9,034 bases of DNA, taken from assembly GCA_028718065.1 (NCBI GenBank), contig JAQUMP010000114.1:1-9034 (forward strand), read 5' to 3'. The stretch is from Chitinivibrionales bacterium. Lineage in GTDB: Bacteria > Fibrobacterota > Chitinivibrionia > Chitinivibrionales > FEN-1185. The notes under the pieces were generated by a model, which worked only from the letters and a program-made list of their open reading frames with translations, ran no database searches and was not told the origin of the DNA. Numbering within the stretch: position 1 is the first letter of the stretch; each line of letters begins with the position of its first letter. Both the position numbers and the translations under genes were made by a program. Positions 5,159 to 9,034 of this stretch are shown piece after piece.

Positions 5159-5271
5159 ACAATCCCCGTTATTTTAAGCTGTGACATGCAGGACTGTCCG
5201 TTTTCGTTTTGGCGAAGCGGCAAGGCTCTTTTACTTGCAAATTTATACCACACAATTCCTTTGTTGAATCG

Positions 5272-5312
5272 CCGGAATTATATTTCTTGAAGAAGGAACA
5301 ATACCGGAATTA
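5272..5312 (+). promoter_or_regulatory. Possible control region ahead of mntA-hepT
   Basis: Two direct CCGGAATTA repeats (5272-5280, 5304-5312) flank a perfect palindrome TTCTT-G-AAGAA (5284-5294). The TATATT conserved with copy 1 overlaps here (5279-5284). The pattern suggests an operator or -10 region, but the -35 is poor and the palindrome is degenerate in copy 1. Confidence 0.3.
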
Positions 5313-5349
5313 AAGAACCACGTCCCCAAGAGTGAGAACGGTTTAAGCC

Positions 5350-5649
5350 ATGCTCAAAAAAGAAAAAATACTCGCATTCATCAGCACGAACCGAAGAACG
5401 CTCGAGGAAAGGTATTTTGTCGAGAAGATCGCTTTGTTCGGGTCTTGCGCGCGCGATGAACAAACGGAAAAAAGCGATATTGACTTGCTGGTTACGCTAA
5501 AGAAAAATACGCCGGATATTCATGTTGTCAAGAGTGATCTCCGGGCTTTTTTCGAACAATATTTCAATTGCGCCGTTGATATCGCATCGGAGAAATACCT
5601 TAAACCATATTTACGCAACGAGATCTTGGCCGAGGCGGTTTATGCCTAA
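5350..5649 (+). CDS. mntA: MntA-type minimal nucleotidyltransferase antitoxin
   Basis: The product has 99 residues. The catalytic signature is G31-S32-C-A-R-x6-S-D43-I-D45, an exact G-S-x10-D-x-D, with D77 (in A-V-D-I-A-S) as the likely third metal ligand. In characterised MntA-HepT pairs this enzyme uses ATP to add AMP units to a tyrosine beside the HepT active site, switching the toxin off. The stop overlaps the next start by 8 bp, the standard mntA-hepT layout. Start ATG 5350 has no strong Shine-Dalgarno site, with AACGG upstream. The protein is only distantly similar to the MNT copies at 3780 and 6340, so it is a separate module and not part of that duplication. Confidence 0.88.
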   Translation: MLKKEKILAFISTNRRTLEERYFVEKIALFGSCARDEQTEKSDIDLLVTLKKNTPDIHVVKSDLRAFFEQYFNCAVDIASEKYLKPYLRNEILAEAVYA

Positions 5650-5977
5650 AGACCGTCATGCGTTGCTTGGAATTTCTGACGCTATCCAGGCAATTGACCA
5701 GTACACCGCCCCCTTTAGCTCTGCCGATGAGTTCTATGCCAAACGTGTCAATTTTGATGCGGTCTTAATGAATTTTATCGTTATAGGTGAGATGGTTGAT
5801 AGGATTTCCGATGCCTTTAAAACCGCCCATTCCGAAGTTGATTGGGTGCAGATAAAGGGGTTGCGAAATATAATAGCCCACGATTATTTCGGAGTTGATG
5901 CTGAAGAAATTTGGCAGATTATTAAAAGATATCTTCCCTCCCTGAAGCAAACCGTTTCAATCCTTCTGAATTCTTAA
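5642..5977 (+). CDS. hepT: HepT-type HEPN (DUF86) ribonuclease toxin
   Basis: The product has 111 residues from ATG 5642 (M-P-K-D-R-H), the family's usual length. The frame is open upstream to 5522, but those codons read across mntA in another frame and are not used. The HepT signature R75-N-I-I-A-H80-D-Y82 (Rx4HxY) is complete: R and H are the RNase residues, and Y82 is the site AMPylated by MntA in characterised relatives. Other family features are F44-I-V-I-G-E-M-V and V67-D-W-V-Q-I-K-G-L-R-N. All key residues of toxin and antitoxin are present, so the pair is probably functional. Confidence 0.9.
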   Translation: MPKDRHALLGISDAIQAIDQYTAPFSSADEFYAKRVNFDAVLMNFIVIGEMVDRISDAFKTAHSEVDWVQIKGLRNIIAHDYFGVDAEEIWQIIKRYLPSLKQTVSILLNS

Positions 5978-6027
5978 TTATGGCTTTCGGCAATTAATGA
6001 TCCTGTCTCCCAGGGAGGTATCAACCT

Positions 6028-6186
6028 ATGAAGAAAATTAATGCCGTCTTAATGGTAAGAGAAATACGAGACAAACAATACGAAGAGACGAAGAATTTAA
6101 AAGGCGAAGAATTAAAAAAATATTATTCGGGAAAAGCCCAGTGGGCCGTTAAACCAAATAAGGTTTCCTCAATTCAAAAAAGTTGA
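6028..6186 (+). CDS. Small antitoxin-like protein (52 aa), lacking an intact partner
   Basis: An excellent ribosome site, AGGGAGGT (6012-6019), lies 8 nt before ATG 6028. The product starts M-K-K-I-N-A-V-L-M-V-R-E-I-R-D-K-Q-Y-E-E and continues to K-G-E-E-L-K-K-Y-Y. The pattern V-x-M-x-R-x-I-R-D-x-x-Y-E-x-x-K, then E-E-x-x-x-Y-Y, resembles small uncharacterised proteins I associate with TA operons. No toxin follows; the next sequence is the DUF2283 remnant and the second MNT. It may be an orphan antitoxin whose toxin was deleted when the 466-bp block joined here, or its last residues may be altered by that junction. Confidence 0.6.
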   Translation: MKKINAVLMVREIRDKQYEETKNLKGEELKKYYSGKAQWAVKPNKVSSIQKS

Positions 6187-6197
6187 TATCTAATGGA

Positions 6198-6302
6198 AAC
6201 GGTACCATCGTTCGCTACAACGAGCAATCGAAGGAAGTTGTCGGCATGACATTTGTTGGGCTGCGGGAGAGGTTTGTTAAACAGCTCAAGGAAGTGGCGT
6301 AG
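6198..6302 (+). pseudogene. Truncated DUF2283 gene (C-terminal 34 codons)
   Basis: This encodes N-G-T-I-V-R-Y-N-E to K-E-V-A-stop, matching the end of the 3518 gene. The N-terminal half, including W-D-Y-D-D-E-A-D-T-L-Y, is missing. The frame meets a stop at 6159-6161, and no credible start with a ribosome site lies between. Of the differences from the intact copy, about 8 codons are silent and 3 change residues (D/N, I/V, A/V). This suggests it was a working gene until recently and was truncated after the duplication. Confidence 0.8.
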
Positions 6303-6339
6303 AAAATAAGGCAGTACCAATTCCTGAACGGATGTACCA

Positions 6340-6663
6340 ATGGTTGCTCGAACAGCTTTAGAGACGGCGCAATTTTACCTTAGGGTCGTACGCGAAAACG
6401 GCAACCCGGTTTCCTTCGGCGTATTGTTTGGCTCCCAAGCGCGCGGCACCGCGAATGAATACAGCGATATCGATCTGGTTGTGGTATCGTCTCATTTTGA
6501 CGGCAAGAAAGATTTTGACGAGGTCAATAAGTTATGGCAATTGACTGCCAAGACGGATAATCGCGTTGAACCGGTCCCGGTTGGTGAACGGGAATGGAAA
6601 GAAGACGAATCGCGGGCGATAATTGAGATAGCTCGGCGAGAAGGACAAATTGTAGAAGTCTGA
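6340..6663 (+). CDS. Minimal nucleotidyltransferase (MNT) protein, copy B
   Basis: The product has 107 residues. It is identical to the 3780 protein except for L7, N22 and N39, with G31-S32, D43, D45 and E77 kept. About 14 silent codon differences against 3 replacements indicate purifying selection since duplication, so this copy is likely active despite the broken DUF2283 gene upstream. ATG 6340 is the only start shared with copy A; the 3768 alternative is ACG here. No strong ribosome site is visible. No HEPN gene is adjacent: hepT ends 360 bp upstream beyond the small 6028 gene, and the next gene is the radical SAM gene 17 bp downstream. Confidence 0.8.
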   Translation: MVARTALETAQFYLRVVRENGNPVSFGVLFGSQARGTANEYSDIDLVVVSSHFDGKKDFDEVNKLWQLTAKTDNRVEPVPVGEREWKEDESRAIIEIARREGQIVEV

Positions 6664-6680
6664 ATATTCACCACGAAGAA

Positions 6681-8000
6681 ATGCCCCCCACCGCCCTTGT
6701 TATAAATCCCTGGATAACCGACTTCAAGCTCTACGACGAGTGGATGCATCCGCTGGGGCTCTATTTTTTAATCTCGCTCCTGCGGCACAACGATTATTCG
6801 GTTTACTATTGCAACTGCCTCACGCGCGATGACGCAACGGCGTCCCACTCCGACGCAACCGGTCGTTTTGTATCTACAAAAATCATCAAGCCGTCTATTT
6901 ACAAAGCAGCTCATCGTTATTATAAATGTTTCGGCATGCCCGAAGAGCAATTAACGGCATATTTAAAAACGTTACCCGGTATCGACGTGATATTTATAGG
7001 CTCCGCCATGACCTATTGGCTGCCCGGCGTTGAAAAAACAATCCGCACCGTCCGGGCCGTTTTTCCAACAACACCTCTTGTCGTGGGCGGAACTGCCGTG
7101 CGGCTTATGCCGGAATATTTACAAAGAATTTTTCCCGAAGTTCAAATATTTTCAGGCTCTCTTTTTAATCCGCAAGACCTTTCGTTATCGGGTACGGGTC
7201 CGCTTCGCCAATTAAGCATCGCCGGTTGGACGCCGGATTTGTCCGCCGTTTTCTCTCAGGTCAAATTTGCCGGCCACGGGCCGCTGATAACTTCGTTCGG
7301 CTGTCCCTACGCCTGTTCGTATTGCGCCTCCAAATTTCTCTTTAAGCGCTTTCTCCCCCGGCCGCAGGAAATAATCTTAAAAGAATTCGATGCGCTGGTG
7401 GGGCAATATCACGTGGACCACGTTGCTCTTTACGACGATGCGCTACTGCATAAGGCCGATGAGCATTTGTTGCCGTTGCTTGACAATATAATAAGGCGCA
7501 ATTACAAAATAAGCATTCATGTTCCCAACGGCATGCATGCGGCCCTGATTGCGCCCGCAATCGCTCGCGCCCTGCGGGCGGCCGGGTTTAAAACCATCCG
7601 GTTGGGGTACGAAAGCGGCGCGGACATTCATAAAAAGCGCACGTGCAATAAAGCCGACAAAGAGGTAATGCGTGCGGCGGTTGCTTGTTTAAAAAATGCG
7701 GGATTTAAAGGTGACGAAATCGGCGCGTATGTTATGGCGGGATTGCCGGAGCAGATGTTGTCCGAAGTGATCGAAGAAATGGATTTTGTTTATAGGCTTG
7801 GCGTATTTACGAAGCCGGTGTTTTTTTCACCTGTGCCGAACACGCCCTTATTTAATGAATATACACAACAATTTCCGCAGATTATTTCCGACCCGCTCTG
7901 GCATAATGATACGTTTTTTATTGCTCAATTACCGGGATGGGATTATGAGTCTGTTCAGAAAGCTCGGGATTATGCGAAGTTGTTAAATTCTGGAATTTAA
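6681..8000 (+). CDS. B12-binding-domain-type radical SAM protein
   Basis: The product has 439 residues. Residues about 1-170 form a Rossmann-like cobalamin-binding-type domain: V-I-N-P-W, H23-P-L-G-L-Y-F-L, I104-F-I-G-S-A, then P132-L-V-V-G-G-T-A. The cobalamin-ligating D-x-H-x-x-G motif is not apparent, as is common in this group. The radical SAM core follows, with the 4Fe-4S motif C208-P-Y-A-C212-S-Y-C215 (Cx3Cx2C). Then come a D-D strand (A-L-Y-D-D-A), R-L-G-Y-E-S-G (the E-S-G typical of these enzymes) and V-M-A-G-L-P-E-Q. The reaction cannot be told from sequence; relatives methylate or rearrange unactivated carbons. A weak GAAGAA site precedes the ATG. It probably belongs to the chromosomal backbone flanking the TA island. 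Confidence 0.85.
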   Translation: MPPTALVINPWITDFKLYDEWMHPLGLYFLISLLRHNDYSVYYCNCLTRDDATASHSDATGRFVSTKIIKPSIYKAAHRYYKCFGMPEEQLTAYLKTLPGIDVIFIGSAMTYWLPGVEKTIRTVRAVFPTTPLVVGGTAVRLMPEYLQRIFPEVQIFSGSLFNPQDLSLSGTGPLRQLSIAGWTPDLSAVFSQVKFAGHGPLITSFGCPYACSYCASKFLFKRFLPRPQEIILKEFDALVGQYHVDHVALYDDALLHKADEHLLPLLDNIIRRNYKISIHVPNGMHAALIAPAIARALRAAGFKTIRLGYESGADIHKKRTCNKADKEVMRAAVACLKNAGFKGDEIGAYVMAGLPEQMLSEVIEEMDFVYRLGVFTKPVFFSPVPNTPLFNEYTQQFPQIISDPLWHNDTFFIAQLPGWDYESVQKARDYAKLLNSGI

Positions 8001-8015
8001 ATTAAAATATTCTGG

Positions 8016-8034
8016 AAAGGGCTCGCCGCCCTTT
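8016..8034 (+). terminator. GC-rich hairpin after the radical SAM gene
   Basis: AAAGGGC-TCGCC-GCCCTTT is a perfect 7-bp stem with a 5-nt loop, 15 bp past the stop codon. No T-run follows, so it may end transcription weakly or stabilise the mRNA 3' end. Confidence 0.5.
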
Positions 8035-8154
8035 AGATCCGGTATGGAAAATACTTATTGTAGTAAAAGATTATAAATGCCTATAGAGAGTGCCTATTTA
8101 CAAAAGAGACCTCTTAATGCTTTAGTTATAATACGTATATTCTTTACGGGGTTT

Positions 8155-8171
8155 TAGGGGTGGAACCCCTA
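8155..8171 (+). terminator. Perfect hairpin upstream of the FlgT-like gene
   Basis: TAGGGGT-GGA-ACCCCTA is a 7-bp perfect stem with a 3-nt loop. A T-rich stretch (CTTTTTAATCTT) starts about 7 nt later, so this could be an imperfect terminator for upstream transcription. The rest of 8035-8198 is AT-rich with no ORF or RNA gene that I recognise. Confidence 0.45.
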
Positions 8172-8198
8172 CCATAATCTTTTTAATCTTATAGTTAT

Positions 8199-8227
8199 TT
8201 GCTTCGCTATTTTCTTGAATGTATAAT
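8199..8227 (+). promoter_or_regulatory. Sigma-70-type promoter of the FlgT-like gene
   Basis: TTGCTT (8199-8204), a 17-bp spacer and a perfect TATAAT (8222-8227) lie 44 bp before ATG 8272. It is downstream of the hairpin at 8155, which fits a new transcription unit starting here. Confidence 0.7.
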
Positions 8228-8271
8228 TAAAGTCTTAATGACAAACCATGCAGGAAAAAGAGGAGGGATTT

Positions 8272-9034
8272 ATGATTAAATCGCTAAGATTAATGAGTAT
8301 CCTATTAATAGGACTATTTGGAACAGGAAGAATTCAAGCAATAGAACCCGTAAATCCCCAAGCCAATTCTACATCAGACGAAATAATTTCCGAAGGTTCC
8401 GGGGAAGGCGCAAACGAAGCCGAGGCGCTTTTGGCCGCCAAGCGCGACGCCATCGAAAAAGGCATCGGGCAGATCCTGCTCTCCCAAACCGAAGTCGAAA
8501 ATTTTATGGTCAAGCGCGACCAGATCATAACCAAAACCATCGGGTCGGTAAAAAGCTTTGAAGTTTTAAGCAAGACAAATGAGAACAGTGCGGTGCAGAT
8601 GCGCATTAAATCGGTACTTCTGCGCAATGCCATGCGTCAGGATTTGGCGGCATTTCAAATTTTAATCGAATCCATGGACAAACCGCGCACCATGGTTATT
8701 ATCGACGAGAACAACGTAGGCAATGCCGGGGCCGGCAATAACGCCGCGGAAACTGCCATTTGTAAATTTTTAAAGACGCCGTATGAATTCGACCTGGTCG
8801 ATCCGCAGACCGTGGCCTCCATCAAGGCGTCGCAGGAGCAGACCGTTGCCGCGGGCGGCGATCCAAAAGCTATCGCGGCCGTGGCCGCCAAAACCGGCGC
8901 CGAGGTGGTTATTACCGGCACGGCTATAAGCCGCCGGGGCGATAATTTTATCAACCAGAACCTGGGCGGCATGGTTTCGGTGCAGGCTACGGTTATGCTG
9001 CGTGCTATTAACTGCACCCCCGGCCGCATTATCG
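8272..9034 (+). CDS. Exported FlgT N-terminal-domain-like protein (3' partial)
   Basis: The frame is open from ATG 8272 to the window end, with 254 codons visible. AGGAGGG (8261-8267) precedes the start. Residues 1-23 are a signal peptide: basic K3/R6, a hydrophobic L-M-S-I-L-L-I-G-L-F core, and a possible cleavage site after I-Q-A. After it come G-S-G-E-G-A-N-E-A-E-A-L-L-A-A-K-R-D-A-I-E-K-G-I (interrupted by no gap), L-L-S-Q-T-E-V-E-N-F and K-R-D-Q-I-I-T-K-T-I-G-S-V-K-S-F. This is the G-x-G-x-x-x-x-x-A-x-x-x-A-x-R-x-A pattern of FlgT-N-like periplasmic domains. A later region (V-V-I-T-G-T-A about residue 215) resembles the nucleotide-binding-like middle domain of such proteins. FlgT itself builds the flagellar H-ring, but many relatives are non-flagellar, so the role is open. 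Confidence 0.75.
   Translation, partial: MIKSLRLMSILLIGLFGTGRIQAIEPVNPQANSTSDEIISEGSGEGANEAEALLAAKRDAIEKGIGQILLSQTEVENFMVKRDQIITKTIGSVKSFEVLSKTNENSAVQMRIKSVLLRNAMRQDLAAFQILIESMDKPRTMVIIDENNVGNAGAGNNAAETAICKFLKTPYEFDLVDPQTVASIKASQEQTVAAGGDPKAIAAVAAKTGAEVVITGTAISRRGDNFINQNLGGMVSVQATVMLRAINCTPGRII

Larger units (their letters stand above)
4943..5312 (+). repeat. Island repeat, copy 3 (long form: core plus 3' tail)
   Basis: The edge motif is TGCCTGTCAA (4943-4952), a variant of TTGCCTGCAA. CTGGCAATGCT-like sequence leads into the core (4973-5158). The tail (5159-about 5300) follows copy 1 block by block, with more divergence than the core. The mntA-hepT pair begins about 40 bp past the repeat. 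Confidence 0.85.
6198..6663 (+). repeat. 466-bp duplication, copy B
   Basis: This is the ungapped partner of 3638-4103. Weaker resemblance may extend a few codons upstream (TTGAT near 6183), where a 3-bp indel would be needed. Confidence 0.9.

Noticed and set aside
1321..5312. Integron attC-like sites or a gene-cassette array
   Set aside because: The repeats are long, contain an ORF and lack the paired inverted core sites and GTTRRRY ends expected of attC. No integron integrase is present.
5522..5641. N-terminal extension of hepT
   Set aside because: These codons overlap mntA in another frame, and the family normally starts at the M-P-K-D position (5642).
1321..6663. Transposase, phage integrase or tRNA attachment site driving the island
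   Set aside because: No ORF with DDE, serine or tyrosine recombinase features and no tRNA-like fold was found in the window.
8334..9029. Minus-strand ORFs opposite the last gene
   Set aside because: They are antisense shadows of the signal-peptide-bearing FlgT-like frame, which has a promoter and ribosome site.

Overview
The window is bacterial: genes are dense, read mostly on the plus strand, preceded by Shine-Dalgarno sites, and G+C is moderate. An O-antigen ligase-type membrane protein, a cobalamin-binding-type radical SAM protein and an exported FlgT-like protein suggest a Gram-negative, probably anaerobic, lineage. The ligase's TPR-like tail and the other two genes recall Omnitrophota or other PVC-like and deltaproteobacterial genomes, but this placement is a guess.

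Layout. (1) 1-1338: 3' part of an O-antigen ligase/polymerase-like gene. (2) About 1321-6663: an accessory island of small toxin-antitoxin (TA)-type genes. In order it holds: a HEPN gene overlapping an unknown gene (1707-2461); a small antitoxin-like gene (2510-2812); a nuclease-like/DUF2283 pair followed by a minimal nucleotidyltransferase (MNT) gene (3222-4103); a truncated copy of the 2510 gene (from 4112); a higBA pair on the minus strand (4917-4227) with a clear promoter and palindromic operator; a complete mntA-hepT pair (5350-5977); a small antitoxin-like ORF (6028-6186); a DUF2283 remnant; and a second copy of the MNT gene (6340-6663). (3) 6681-8000: B12-binding-type radical SAM protein. 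(4) 8001-8271: AT-rich spacer with two hairpins and a good sigma-70-type promoter. (5) 8272 to the end: an exported FlgT-N-like protein, cut by the window edge.

The most unusual signal is a repeat present three times in one orientation (about 1321-1675, 2835-3047 and 4943-5312), each copy lying between TA modules. Its core can encode a 56-61 residue protein that I do not recognise. Between the two intact copies I count 12 silently changed codons, 3 replaced codons and no indels over 61 codons, which looks like protein-coding constraint rather than a passive repeat. Copies 1 and 3 also share a 3' tail of roughly 150 bp with a conserved TATATT hexamer, directly ahead of HEPN or MNT-HEPN genes.

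Two other duplications show that the island was built by local copying and replacement. A 466-bp block (DUF2283 3' end plus MNT) occurs at 3638-4103 and 6198-6663. A 111-bp block occurs at 2477-2587 and 4112-4222. No transposase, integrase, tRNA or CRISPR array is visible.
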